A DNA stretch of 64,000 nucleotides from an uncultured Clostridia bacterium (GCA_944362615.1 CALVTM010000001.1:230227-294226), one strand, 5' to 3'; positions 40,288 to 49,086 are shown, counted from the stretch's first letter. The notes: a model not told the origin generated them from the sequence alone. Numbers and translations are program-made.

Positions 40288-40359
40288 TTATTTTATTGTC
40301 CAACTTTTGGGGTTCATAGCAAGCGCCGGTGGTTTTTGTATCATGTATATCGTAAATGA

Positions 40360-42054
40360 TCATACCGCGGAAGTTACGGAAATCTCTGAAAACAGTATTT
40401 CATGCTCTGTCAGGGCTTCGTTTTCGGCTACAAACTGCAATGAGACAATATCGTCCCAACGGAATTCACCGCGCGGGCTGAGAAATTCACTTGTTTCACT
40501 CAGCCATGCTCCCGACTCCCGCATATCCGAAAGCCGTATCGAAACCGTCTGCCATCCGTCATCCGCGCTAAGCTTCACTTCACTTTCCATGCGCCATGGA
40601 ATCTTGCCGTTCTTTTCACCGTCTAGCAGGCGGATGTTGAAGTTTGTGTCGCGATCGGTTTTTACAATCATCGTTATACAATATCCGCCGTCGCGTAACG
40701 ACACAAAATCGATTTCCTGCCTGAACGATATATTTATATTGCCGTATCTGGCAACGTCCGTCCACTTCAGCGCATACGGCACGCCTTCGCCGTAATAGTC
40801 TATCGCACAGTTGACCGCGGAAATACCTGCATATTTTTTTACCGGTCCGTTGTTGTATATATCAAAAGCGGACGTAACAGGCTCGCGCTGTTTCTGTTCG
40901 GGCGGATTGAAACCGAGCGCCTCGGCTATATCCGTATCGAGATCGTATTCGGCATCGCCCCTGCCGCCGCCGTACAGTCCGAAACCGCCGTAGTAATCCC
41001 AGCAGGTGTACGTTATGTTCCGGACACGGAGAAGCTCTGATACTATCTGATACCAGCGCACTCTGTCCTCGTGCATGCTGTTGCGCGTGTATACGCCGAA
41101 CTCACCGCAAAATACCGGTACGTTATTTTCGTTGGCGAACTCAACCGCTCTGTCCAGACTGTCCTCCAGCGCAGACACCGTCGCCACCTTTTTATAATCG
41201 TCATACTGACCTTTGAGCCATGTGTCCTTCAGGCTGTCCGGCAGCTCGGGCATTTCATGCGCGTCCGCAGGAAAAGGAACGTTCTTTAAGTCCAGCATGT
41301 TCGGTTCTGCCCAGGACTGACCCTGATGAGTGAACAGATACGGATCGTAGAAATGGAATGAGTAAATTATATTGCCGTAATCGTATTTCGGCAATGCGCG
41401 CATACCGTTTATCGAGCTGAAATCTGTACCCGTCACAAGTATACGGCAGTCGGAATCGATGCTCTTTATTTCCTCAATGACGTCCGCCTGTATCGATGAC
41501 CACAACGTCTGGTCTATCTCGTGAGGCTCATTCTGCAATTCATATATAAGATGATCGTCTCTGCCCTTGTAACGCTCGGCTATCTGTCTCCATACCGGAA
41601 TAAGTATCTCGCCCACATCGTCCGACGTGCCTATGACCGGCGACCACGAATGATTGTCAAGTATCAGATACAGTCCGTGCTTTTCCGCAAAGCCCACGAT
41701 AACATCCAGCTTTTTAAGAAAATCCGGATCAAGAGTCTGCGCCTCCGTTCCGTCCGTCATATCGTGAAATCTTATCGGCACGCGCACAACGTCCACGCCC
41801 ATATTTTTAACGTCGATGAAGTCCTGCTCCGTATAATATGTCATGTCAATCTGATCGGCGGAGGTCTTTTCAAACCATGCCGAAAAATTTACGCCCTTTG
41901 AAAACGGCAGATCGACTTTTACCTGTTCGGCATTGCGGTCTATCTGCGCCATGTAGTCTTTCGGACCGTTATCGCATGCCGTCGTCACCGTAACAACTGA
42001 TAATAATAAGGCGACAATCAGCACTGCCGCTACTATCCCGGCTCTTTTCTTCAT
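40360..42054 (-). CDS. GH5 endoglucanase-type lipoprotein with C-terminal accessory domain
   Basis: 564 residues. The signal ends in lipobox TTAC (Cys27). The GH5 barrel covers about residues 45-370: 'KGVNFSAWFE', acid/base Glu176 in ELQNEPHE, nucleophile Glu318 in FCGEFGVY and 'CWDYYGGFGLY'. The last 150 residues are a beta-sandwich of carbohydrate-binding type. It probably cleaves beta-1,4-glucan or mannan outside the cell. No clear ribosome binding site lies at the start; a promoter is at 42156-42184. Its terminator is separated from it by the IS. Confidence 0.9.
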   Translation of the reverse strand: MKKRAGIVAAVLIVALLLSVVTVTTACDNGPKDYMAQIDRNAEQVKVDLPFSKGVNFSAWFEKTSADQIDMTYYTEQDFIDVKNMGVDVVRVPIRFHDMTDGTEAQTLDPDFLKKLDVIVGFAEKHGLYLILDNHSWSPVIGTSDDVGEILIPVWRQIAERYKGRDDHLIYELQNEPHEIDQTLWSSIQADVIEEIKSIDSDCRILVTGTDFSSINGMRALPKYDYGNIIYSFHFYDPYLFTHQGQSWAEPNMLDLKNVPFPADAHEMPELPDSLKDTWLKGQYDDYKKVATVSALEDSLDRAVEFANENNVPVFCGEFGVYTRNSMHEDRVRWYQIVSELLRVRNITYTCWDYYGGFGLYGGGRGDAEYDLDTDIAEALGFNPPEQKQREPVTSAFDIYNNGPVKKYAGISAVNCAIDYYGEGVPYALKWTDVARYGNINISFRQEIDFVSLRDGGYCITMIVKTDRDTNFNIRLLDGEKNGKIPWRMESEVKLSADDGWQTVSIRLSDMRESGAWLSETSEFLSPRGEFRWDDIVSLQFVAENEALTEHEILFSEISVTSAV

Positions 42055-42155
42055 AAGCCTGCCACCATTCTATCCCTTTGAATTTTCTGCCGTGCCGCCG
42101 GTTTACACACGCGCACCCGGTTTCAGCCGCATACGATCCTGCGGCTGCAGCACAT

Positions 42156-42184
42156 ATGATAAACGCTTATATCCATTTTGTCAA
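42156..42184 (-). promoter_or_regulatory. Promoter of the GH5 gene
   Basis: TTGACA (42179-42184), 17 bp, TATCAT (42156-42161), about 100 nt before the ATG. Confidence 0.65.
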
Positions 42185-42262
42185 TGCCGCATGCGCGTTT
42201 TAACATGTTATTTCGTAAACTGCTTTTATAGCCGCGTCCGCTTTCCGCAGTAACATATGTAA

Positions 42263-42298
42263 AAAGGAGAGAAATTCCATACGGGATATCTCTCCTTT
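42263..42298 (-). terminator. Terminator after the sigma-partner gene
   Basis: AAAGGAGAG and CTCTCCTTT arms around an AT-rich loop, followed on the minus strand by TTTAC. It lies 49 nt past the stop at 42347. Confidence 0.8.
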
Positions 42299-42346
42299 CA
42301 ACATTGACTCCGGTGACCGGTGAATTTTTCTGCCAGGCGCGTAAGA

Positions 42347-44227
42347 TCAGTAGTTTATCAGAACGGGTTCGGTTATAGGTTTCGTAACCCCCAACATTCT
42401 GCCGCCATAACCGTATCCGTAATAGTCTGCGACAGGCTCGCCGTTCTGCACGAGCATAAGGAAGTACTTGGTATCGCCGCGATTTAATGAAAGCGGATTT
42501 TCATTCTGCTCGAATAACAGACGACCGCTTACCATGTGGAATTCACTTGCGTAAATTATGTGATCCTCCACTAATTTCGGCGTGTCGCCGGTCGTGTCAA
42601 ACCTGATACGCACGAATCTGCCGTTTACAGATGCCGCGCCGCTGCTGTACTGCTCCGCGTCAACAAACGCTATGATCTCGCCTCCAAGCATATATCCGTC
42701 TTCACCGTAAGCCGGGAAGCTGCCTTCCAGACGGGAGCGGGCATGCATCGTGCCTTCATCGTCCAACTGCCATACTTCGCCGAACATCGAGAACACATAG
42801 CCGTCCTGAAGCCGGTATACTACACCGTCGTTGACAAAAGTAGTCCTGCCGCCCAGCTCTCCGGCTATCCCCTCCATAGTTACCTGTGTTCCGGGCTCGA
42901 CCGTATGCAGAGTGAAATCCTCTCCGAAAACCTTGAGCTTGCCGTCGTCAAACGCATATATTCTGCCGTCCGAACCGTACATCAAACCGTTAACTTCATT
43001 GAATATCAGCGTATCGTCATAAACGGTATACTCCGGTACTTCCACGATACCTTCAGTCACGCGCGGAAACTCATTCACATCAAGCGCTTCGTCCCAGTAG
43101 CCTTCAAGCAGATATGTCTGACCATATATATCGCGGCGGACCGCGTCTACATTATATGTGAGCGAATACGTCCGGAAAACCTCTTCCGGTATCATAAGTT
43201 CGTAACGCAGTTTATCCTGCGCTTCATCGTATACGACGTTATACCACTGCGGAATATAATTTCCGTACATAGGTCTTAAATACAGATAGTCATCCTTGAA
43301 AGGCTGCACCTGCATCGTGTGATTCAGATCGCCGGACAAATCACTTACCTGAGATATAAGATCGTTAAGTGCAAATACCTTTCCCGTTTCGTTGTGTATG
43401 ACTATAGTCTGCTCTTTCTCATGGTGACAGCTGAAACTGCACGGCTGAAGCGCCTCATTCATAAAACTCATATCCGTCCAGAACTGCCACCTGTCATCGT
43501 TCACATACTTCACGTAAGTATAACTCTTAGATACATATACCGCCGCTACGTTTCCGAGCGAATCCTGTCTTACCTGGCCGCGCCCGTTCGTACGCTCGTA
43601 GATCACCTCGCTGACCTTGCCGTCTTCGCCTATCGATATAAGCACATTGGCTTTAGTCGGATCCCAGTCGTAATCAGACTCCCAGTCGTAACGGTCGTCA
43701 TCGCTCCAGTCGCCCGAGATTATATCGTCATCGGAAGTATCTCCTGAGGCTGTTCCGTTTTCATCCGGAACATCGCTCTCTTCCGCGCCATCCTCGGACT
43801 CACCGTCCGCTTCTGCCTCATCATCTTCCGAGTAAGCGGAAGTGCGGACATATGACACGGACGAAATGTGTCCTGACTCTTCCGCTGAATCGGGCGCATT
43901 CCACAAACCGAATGCCGTTATGCCTTCCATGTCCACATATGTGTCTTTAAGCAGTCTCAATATGTCCGGCGAACCGACTGACCTTATCACCATCGTTATT
44001 GAAAACGCCGCAAATGTTACAAGCAGAACGATCGCCGTAAGAAGAGCGATCCCCCTCATGCCCGCAAAAAATTTCCCGCGCACCTTTACCGCGCTTGCCG
44101 CGCCGTTCCCCTCCTGCTGAATGTCATGATCGGCATTCTGAGCGGCTAATATCCGCTCTGTGCGCTCCTGCCTAATCTTATCATCCGATTTTAACGAGTC
44201 GAATGCCTCGGTATATTTCGAGCCCAT
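42347..44227 (-). CDS. Single-span membrane protein paired with the ECF sigma factor (probable anti-sigma factor)
   Basis: 626 residues. About 55 cytoplasmic residues rich in charge (KYTEAFDSLKSDDKIRQERT) precede one membrane helix (GIALLTAIVLLVTFAAFSI). A large extracellular region follows, with a Glu/Asp-rich low-complexity stretch near residues 130-195 and then beta-rich sequence with no enzyme motif. It starts 6 nt after the sigma gene, the usual place for an anti-sigma factor. I see no canonical zinc-binding anti-sigma motif, so the role is inferred from position and topology. Confidence 0.65.
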   Translation of the reverse strand: MGSKYTEAFDSLKSDDKIRQERTERILAAQNADHDIQQEGNGAASAVKVRGKFFAGMRGIALLTAIVLLVTFAAFSITMVIRSVGSPDILRLLKDTYVDMEGITAFGLWNAPDSAEESGHISSVSYVRTSAYSEDDEAEADGESEDGAEESDVPDENGTASGDTSDDDIISGDWSDDDRYDWESDYDWDPTKANVLISIGEDGKVSEVIYERTNGRGQVRQDSLGNVAAVYVSKSYTYVKYVNDDRWQFWTDMSFMNEALQPCSFSCHHEKEQTIVIHNETGKVFALNDLISQVSDLSGDLNHTMQVQPFKDDYLYLRPMYGNYIPQWYNVVYDEAQDKLRYELMIPEEVFRTYSLTYNVDAVRRDIYGQTYLLEGYWDEALDVNEFPRVTEGIVEVPEYTVYDDTLIFNEVNGLMYGSDGRIYAFDDGKLKVFGEDFTLHTVEPGTQVTMEGIAGELGGRTTFVNDGVVYRLQDGYVFSMFGEVWQLDDEGTMHARSRLEGSFPAYGEDGYMLGGEIIAFVDAEQYSSGAASVNGRFVRIRFDTTGDTPKLVEDHIIYASEFHMVSGRLLFEQNENPLSLNRGDTKYFLMLVQNGEPVADYYGYGYGGRMLGVTKPITEPVLINY

Positions 44228-44233
44228 GATTGA

Positions 44234-44704
44234 TCATTCCTCCAGAAAATCTTTTAATTTTATCCGCGCCCGAGCTATCCGCTTTGTCACAGCGCGTTCT
44301 TTGTCTCCGGTTATTTCCGCGATCTCCTTTGCCGTGTAACCCTCGTAATAATGAAGGTACAATGCGTTGCGGTCGCGTTCGGACAGCTTACCGAGAGCCT
44401 CAAATACTTCGCTGTGTTCGCCATGCGGTTCAGGCTGCGCATAATCGTTCAACAAAGTCTCACGGCGTCTCTTCTTCGCGCGGAGGAAATCCTTGCTCCT
44501 GTTGATCGTCACGCGGATAAGCCACGCCTTGAGCCTGTTGTCATCACCCGTCTGAAAAGCTACGAGCAGCTTCAGAAAAACATCCTGCAGTATGTCTTCG
44601 GCATCCGCCCTGTTTCCGGTGTACTGATAAGCTACGCGAAAAACCGTATCGGAAAACTTATTAACGGCATCCGTTATGTACTTTTCATCCGAATAATTTA
44701 TCAT
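44234..44704 (-). CDS. ECF-type RNA polymerase sigma factor
   Basis: 156 residues: region 2 ('FSDTVFRVAYQYTGNRADAEDILQDVFLKLL') and region 4 ('LSERDRNALYLHYYEGYTAKEIAEI') with its helix-turn-helix. No region 1 or 3, as expected for group 4. AGGTGA lies just before the ATG. It is followed by its membrane partner and probably responds to an envelope signal. Confidence 0.93.
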   Translation of the reverse strand: MINYSDEKYITDAVNKFSDTVFRVAYQYTGNRADAEDILQDVFLKLLVAFQTGDDNRLKAWLIRVTINRSKDFLRAKKRRRETLLNDYAQPEPHGEHSEVFEALGKLSERDRNALYLHYYEGYTAKEIAEITGDKERAVTKRIARARIKLKDFLEE

Positions 44705-44830
44705 GTTTCACCTATATAACGTTTCTCAAGCCCGAAAAGAGACAAAATATTAAAAAATTATAATTTCGATCTTATTATTCTTTAGCGCCTGCCTTACACA
44801 TGAGCGAATATGCCCGCATGGTATATAATA

Positions 44831-44859
44831 TATATATCACATTATTGGCAAACGGTCAA
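44831..44859 (-). promoter_or_regulatory. Promoter upstream of the ECF sigma gene
   Basis: TTGACC (44854-44859), 17 bp, TATATA (44831-44836) on the minus strand, leader about 120 nt. An ECF-type autoregulated promoter is not obvious. Confidence 0.5.
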
Positions 44860-44941
44860 TACCGCATTCATTGTTTCATGACGTGACGCTCTGCGCTGTC
44901 GGCGCTCTTTATCCGGTGCGGGACATCACTGCAAAGTAAAA

Positions 44942-44968
44942 CCGCCGGCATGACTATCATGCCGGCGG
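44942..44968 (-). terminator. Terminator of the CMD-cupin operon
   Basis: CCGCCGGCATGA, loop CTA, TCATGCCGGCGG: a perfect 12-bp stem followed on the minus strand by TTTTAC. Confidence 0.85.
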
Positions 44969-44984
44969 CTCCGGATCATCTTAT

Positions 44985-45407
44985 TCAAAGTTTACTGTAC
45001 AACTTTTCGGGAACGGGTTCCAGCCATTCGTTAGCGGTATTTTCACCCGGCATCTCAACTGCAATGTGAGAAAACCAGGTGTCTTTTTTAGCGCCGTGCC
45101 AATGCTTTACGTTTGCAGGTATTTCCACAACGTCGCCCGCTTCAAGACTTCTTGCCTCTTTTCCCCATTCCTGGTACCATCCGCTGCCGGCAACGCAAAG
45201 AAGAATCTGACCGCCGCCAGCTTCGGCGCGGTGGATATGCCAGTTGTTTCTGCACCCGGGCTCAAAAGTCACGTTCGCAAAGAACGGTCTGACGTTTGCG
45301 GACGTAAGCGGATTGAGATACGAATTCCCCACGAAAAACCGCGCGTATGCGGTATTTTCTTCACCTTTTCCGAATATATTCTGTTTTTCAAATTCCTTTT
45401 CAGTCAT
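44985..45407 (-). CDS. Cupin domain protein
   Basis: 140 residues from ATG 45407 (GGAG 9 nt upstream). One cupin barrel: motif 1 'GCRNNWHIHRAEAGGGQILLC' with the His-x-His and Glu metal ligands, and motif 2 'PANVKHWHGAKKD'. It overlaps the carboxymuconolactone decarboxylase gene by 8 nt. Such pairs are widespread; they are usually annotated as putative oxidoreductase or detoxification partners, substrate unknown. Confidence 0.88.
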   Translation of the reverse strand: MTEKEFEKQNIFGKGEENTAYARFFVGNSYLNPLTSANVRPFFANVTFEPGCRNNWHIHRAEAGGGQILLCVAGSGWYQEWGKEARSLEAGDVVEIPANVKHWHGAKKDTWFSHIAVEMPGENTANEWLEPVPEKLYSKL

Positions 45408-46179
45408 CTCTTTTCGCTCCTTTTTCAAGTATGTCTTTGGAACAGTTGAGCGCATTAAACAAACGAGGCATTCCCGTATACGGCATTGCATGTGCAAGAG
45501 CGCACACTATTTCTTCCGCCGTGCTGCCGCTTTTAAGCGCACCGATGATATGTGAGCGAACCTGCACCTCCGCGCCTCCCATCGCCGCAAGCATTACCAC
45601 GATAAGCAGTTCCCTCGTTTTTCCGTCAAGACCTCTGCGCGTCGCAAAATCTCCGAAGCAGAGCTCTGTCAGCCATTCGGGGATGCTGTCGCAGAATCCT
45701 CCGGGCAGCCACTTGTATCTGTCCGCTATTTCATCGCCGTATAACGGGCTCTGCAACTCAAAGCCTTTTTCAGACCTCGTTTCTTCAGTGACCGTTTCCG
45801 CGTTTTCAAGCGGCAGGCTGATCCCGTTTGCCTCGAACACCTCGTTCATTGCCGATATCGCATTGAGCGTTTTCGGAAATCCGGTAAAAGGCGCCGTCTG
45901 GTAAATCGCCTCCCTTATCTCAAGAGGAGATATCCCCACGTTAAGACATGCTCCGACGTGAGCTTTAAGCTGAGGTAAAGTCTGGTTTACAGAAAGCACC
46001 GTTATGGTTATAAGCTCACGCATACGGTCATCCAACGATCCCGCATAGCACACCTCACCGAAAATAAAACGCTGAAGTATGCGCATGAATTCCGGATCTG
46101 TTCCTTCGTCCCGTACGGGTCTGCCGCCGAATAAGCTTTTGAACTTCTCTTCGGTTTTAGATATTCTGCTATTACCCAA
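45400..46179 (-). CDS. Carboxymuconolactone decarboxylase family protein (two-domain)
   Basis: 259 residues with two AhpD-like/CMD repeats: 'MRELITITVLSVNQTLPQLKAHVGACLNVG' and 'TRELLIVVMLAAMGGAEVQVRSHIIGALKSG'. The usual CxxC redox pair is absent, as in CMD rather than AhpD. The start is taken as TTG 46179, with GGAGG 9 nt upstream. An ATG further up (46245) lies above the -35 of a good promoter and cannot be translated from that transcript. Confidence 0.88.
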   Translation of the reverse strand: MGNSRISKTEEKFKSLFGGRPVRDEGTDPEFMRILQRFIFGEVCYAGSLDDRMRELITITVLSVNQTLPQLKAHVGACLNVGISPLEIREAIYQTAPFTGFPKTLNAISAMNEVFEANGISLPLENAETVTEETRSEKGFELQSPLYGDEIADRYKWLPGGFCDSIPEWLTELCFGDFATRRGLDGKTRELLIVVMLAAMGGAEVQVRSHIIGALKSGSTAEEIVCALAHAMPYTGMPRLFNALNCSKDILEKGAKRDD

Positions 46180-46201
46180 AATGTCCGCCCTCCTTTTTTT
46201 A

Positions 46202-46230
46202 AGATTAACATAACTTCCCTGAAGTGTCAA
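46202..46230 (-). promoter_or_regulatory. Promoter of the CMD-cupin operon
   Basis: TTGACA (46225-46230), 17 bp, TAATCT (46202-46207). It lies inside the longest open frame and so decides for the TTG start at 46179. Confidence 0.75.
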
Positions 46231-46421
46231 ATGCCGGTTTTTCATACCGTTCCATAAGTAAAAAACATAACGTGCGGTCTTCGCGGGTAAATACGACGCT
46301 CAGATCAAATATTTCATTTAATTGTCAGACGCCTGCCCTGCGCATACTGCCGTCTGCGGAATACTATCGCATGAGCATAACCGCATCAATCAATAAAAAT
46401 TAAATTTATCTTTTAAATTAC

Positions 46422-46452
46422 TTGACAATATATACTACGCATTGTATAGTAT
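46422..46452 (+). promoter_or_regulatory. Promoter and operator of the padR operon
   Basis: TTGACA (46422-46427), 17 bp, TATAGT (46445-46450). An inverted repeat ATACTA-N9-TAGTAT (46432-46452) covers the spacer and -10, and a further TAGTAT half-site lies at 46464. This fits PadR autorepression. Confidence 0.75.
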
Positions 46453-46481
46453 TACATATAAAATAGTATTTCGGAGGATTC

Positions 46482-46796
46482 ATGGACAGTCAATTAAAAA
46501 AAGGATTACTGGACGTATGCGTACTGTCCGTGCTAAGACGTGGCGAGTCTTACGGATACAAAATACTGTCGGATATTGCGCCTTGCATTGAAATGGCGGA
46601 GTCTACGCTGTACCCCATTTTAAAAAGGCTGGATGCTGCCGGATACGTGCAGTCACGCAGCGAAGAACACAACGGACGATTGCGCAAGTATTTCAGAATA
46701 ACAGTACAGGGTGAAGAAAAAATCCGCGAATTTTTACATGACGCGGAAATGCTGAAAAAAATATATACGTTCATAGCAAACGGAGGTATGGTATGA
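46482..46796 (+). CDS. PadR-family transcriptional regulator
   Basis: 104 residues with the PadR winged helix: 'LDVCVLSVLRRGESYGYKIL', 'ESTLYPILKRLDAAGYV' and 'GRLRKYFRITVQGEEKI'. GGAGG lies 6 nt before the ATG. It overlaps the DUF1700 gene by 4 nt. This PadR-DUF1700-DUF4097 trio is common in Gram-positives and linked to membrane stress. Confidence 0.95.
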   Translation: MDSQLKKGLLDVCVLSVLRRGESYGYKILSDIAPCIEMAESTLYPILKRLDAAGYVQSRSEEHNGRLRKYFRITVQGEEKIREFLHDAEMLKKIYTFIANGGMV

Positions 46797-47383
46797 CTCG
46801 CAAACAATGGGATAAAAAATTCCGTAAAGCGCTGCACGGATTGTCCGCACAGGAAAAACAGGCAGCTGCGGATTATTATGCGGAGCTATATGATGATAAA
46901 CACGATGCGGGCATGAACGAGGAAGAGATCATGGCCGAGTTCGGGGATCCTGAAAAAGCAGCGCACCGGATCCTGGAAGAAGCCGGCATATCTGAAACCG
47001 AAAAGCGCACGGCAACAGCGGCGGATACGGCTGCACGCGCCGCATTAGTCGTTATATTCGGAATATTTATCGGGATTCCCCTGCTCTCCGTGATACTGTC
47101 CGTTATTGTAACAGGGATTGCCGTGGCGGTCAGCGGTGCGGCTTGCGTAATAGCAGGTATCGGACAGTTTTTCTTTTCCATAGTTCTTATGGTGACGGAA
47201 GGTGTGACGGGCGCACATATAGCGCACCTCGGCATAGGCGTTGTGGCAACGGGTGCGGGGATGATCATCATCCCATTATTCGTATATCTGTCGTTACTGT
47301 GCATCAAACTTTTACGCGCATGCTTTATCCGGATAAGTAATTTTATAACGGGAAAAAGGAGAAATAATCATGCAAAAACTTAA
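46793..47383 (+). CDS. DUF1700 membrane protein
   Basis: 196 residues. The N-terminal 'EKQAAADYYAELYDDKHDAGMNEEEIMAEFGDPEKAA' is the helical DUF1700 domain; three to four membrane helices follow and the tail is basic. It overlaps padR by ATGA at 46793 and the DUF4097 gene by 14 nt, so the three are translated together. Confidence 0.9.
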   Translation: MTRKQWDKKFRKALHGLSAQEKQAAADYYAELYDDKHDAGMNEEEIMAEFGDPEKAAHRILEEAGISETEKRTATAADTAARAALVVIFGIFIGIPLLSVILSVIVTGIAVAVSGAACVIAGIGQFFFSIVLMVTEGVTGAHIAHLGIGVVATGAGMIIIPLFVYLSLLCIKLLRACFIRISNFITGKRRNNHAKT

Positions 47384-48248
47384 ATCGATCGGAAAATGGC
47401 TGTGCATAATCGGCAGCATTATTCTGCTTGCCGGCGCTATTGTTTTTGTATGCGGTATGGCTGCGGAAAACTGGGATTTTTCAAAACTGGCAACCGTACG
47501 CTATATCGAACGCAGTTTTGAACAGAACGGAGAAACGATAAATGCAGTCGATCTGGACTTTCGGAACGTAAATGTAGAGATAGAGATCTCCGACAATGTT
47601 CAAGGGATATCGCTTACCTACCCCGTGCGCGAAGGAAACGATGATACCGCAGCCGCAGTGAAAGACAACGTATTGACTCTTAAGGATGAAGCCTGGAATT
47701 TCAGTCTCTTTGCATGGGATTTCGGTGCGCCAGCCGCAAAACTGACACTGCCTTCACATTCAGCTGTTCCTGTCGATGTATGCACCGGCAACGGTGATGT
47801 TAAAATAACCGGCGGCTATTATACGACGCTGAAAATCCAAACCGGCAACGGCGATATCACGCTCGACAGCACAAGATGCGCATCACTGTCAGCTGAAACC
47901 GACAACGGTGATATTACAATGAGCGGAGTTTGTTGTTCGGACGATTTAAGCGCGGAAACCGATAACGGCAATATCACCGCTACCGGCGGGCTTACCGCAT
48001 CAAGTGTACGCGTATTCAGCGATTTAGGAGATATAACGTTTACCGGCGGCACGACCAATGCGGAATACATTGAAATAGCTACGAATATAGGCGACGTAAA
48101 AGCAGAACTTGCCGGTAATGTATGGGATTATACAGTAACCGCAGTAACGGATATCGGAAACAGCAATATATCAAGCGGCGGCAACGGGCAGTTCATACTC
48201 AAAGTGACGACAGATATCGGAGATATAAATATAACTTTTGAAAAATAA
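47370..48248 (+). CDS. DUF4097 family beta-strand repeat protein
   Basis: 292 residues: one N-terminal membrane anchor (LCIIGSIILLAGAIVFVCGM) and an extracytoplasmic beta-helix-like region with repeated 'GNGDI', 'TDNGDI' and 'IGDV' turns. GAGAAATA lies before the ATG. It is the last gene of the padR operon, followed by a terminator at 48261. A sensor or membrane-stabilising role has been suggested for the family. Confidence 0.9.
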   Translation: MQKLKSIGKWLCIIGSIILLAGAIVFVCGMAAENWDFSKLATVRYIERSFEQNGETINAVDLDFRNVNVEIEISDNVQGISLTYPVREGNDDTAAAVKDNVLTLKDEAWNFSLFAWDFGAPAAKLTLPSHSAVPVDVCTGNGDVKITGGYYTTLKIQTGNGDITLDSTRCASLSAETDNGDITMSGVCCSDDLSAETDNGNITATGGLTASSVRVFSDLGDITFTGGTTNAEYIEIATNIGDVKAELAGNVWDYTVTAVTDIGNSNISSGGNGQFILKVTTDIGDINITFEK

Positions 48249-48260
48249 AATTCTATACTT

Positions 48261-48296
48261 AAAGCCGCGATGCGAATATCGTACCGCGGTTTTTTA
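48261..48296 (+). terminator. Terminator of the padR operon
   Basis: CCGCG and CGCGG arms with ATGCG/CGTAC inside, followed by TTTTTT. Confidence 0.75.
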
Positions 48297-48367
48297 TTTC
48301 CCCTGTCTGCAAAAGTGACCCGGTAACATATATTTTAACACAGAATAAAATATATCAGGGGGTTGCT

Positions 48368-48802
48368 ATGGAATAGATAGAATTAACAAATGAAGAAAAT
48401 GGTACAAAACCTACTGAAGTTGTACTTGACGTCAACGATGACACCACTACGGATATAAAATTTGACAGATGCGAAATACGGCAAAATGTGGAGCTTGACG
48501 CGCAGAAACTCAGCGGTATCGGCAGATACCTCGAGTTGTCTGTTACCATCCGCAGTGTATGCCCTAATAAGCGCATAGCCGTCGGACTGGCACTTTATGA
48601 AAAAATCGGGAGCTGCAATAAAGTGCTGAAAGGACATAAAGCATTTGTCGCAAGCCACAGTGAACGCTGCTGTTCGGATATAACACTGAACAATATCCAT
48701 TTTATTTTGCCTGAAGAAATAGCGGAAACATGCGATACTTCATCTCTTTGCCATAAAAGAAATTTTGAGCTGGAATTTACTTCGTATTATATCGATATGT
48801 AG
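48368..48802 (+). pseudogene. Hypothetical protein gene with an amber stop at codon 3
   Basis: AGGGGG lies 5 nt before ATG 48368. The frame reads ATG GAA TAG, then stays open for 141 codons to 48802. The product downstream is well formed ('DIKFDRCEIRQNVELDAQKLSGIGRYLELSVTIRSVCPNKRIAVG'). It resembles a domain seen repeatedly in clostridial surface proteins. TAG at the position of a likely CAG (Gln) points to a single nonsense mutation. Reinitiation from an in-frame GTG at 48488 would lose 40 residues. Confidence 0.65.
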
Positions 48803-48818
48803 CAGTCCGACTTTCAGC

Positions 48819-48860
48819 GCAAAATAAACGCGCACTAATACTCGTGCGCATTTATTTTGC
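48819..48860. terminator. Bidirectional terminator
   Basis: GCAAAATAAA plus GCGCAC pair with GTGCGC plus TTTATTTTGC around an 8-nt loop. It separates the amber-interrupted gene from the tRNA genes. Confidence 0.8.
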
Positions 48861-48939
48861 AGTCTTATTTATAAAAACCATTTATTCAGAAATATATCTA
48901 TATTACCGCATAAATTTTGCCGCAGCCGAAAAAAGCATG

Positions 48940-48965
48940 AAAAAAGGACGCATTTTTGCGCCCTT
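48940..48965 (-). terminator. Terminator of tRNA-Val
   Basis: AAGGGCGCA, loop AAAA, TGCGTCCTTTTTT on the minus strand, 10 nt past the tRNA end. Confidence 0.8.
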
Positions 48966-48974
48966 GATATGGTC

Positions 48975-49051
48975 TGGTAGGGACGATAGGGCTCGAACCT
49001 ATGACCTCATGCATGTGAAGCATGCGCTCTGACCAACTGAGCTACGCCCCC
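48975..49051 (-). tRNA. tRNA-Val (anticodon CAC)
   Basis: 77 nt. Acceptor GGGGGCG pairs with CGTCCCT with two G-U pairs, followed by ACCA. D arm TAGCTCAGTTGGTCAGAGC, anticodon stem CATGC/GCATG with loop TTCACAT, anticodon CAC for GUG. T arm ATAGG-TTCGAGC-CCTAT. Confidence 0.95.
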
Positions 49052-49086
49052 GGAAGTATATTTTATCTTTACTTTTTTCAATGAAG

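Larger units (their letters stand above)
39002..40321 (+). mobile_element. IS3-family insertion sequence (IS150-like), complete
   Basis: 1320 bp bounded by imperfect terminal inverted repeats with TG...CA ends. The shared core is ACCCCAAAAGTT, with further matches on both sides. It is flanked by a 3-bp target duplication, AGC, at 38999-39001 and 40322-40324. Two overlapping reading phases encode OrfA and OrfB, joined by a -1 slip at an A7 run. DDE residues are intact, so the copy looks functional and recent. Confidence 0.93.
38985..40337. terminator. Terminator split by IS insertion
   Basis: AAAAACCACCGG (38986-38997) and CCGGTGGTTTTT (40326-40337) are perfect 12-bp arms now 1.3 kb apart. 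Removing the IS and one copy of the AGC duplication restores a bidirectional terminator with loop TAGCG between the kinase-like gene and the convergent GH5 gene. Confidence 0.85.
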
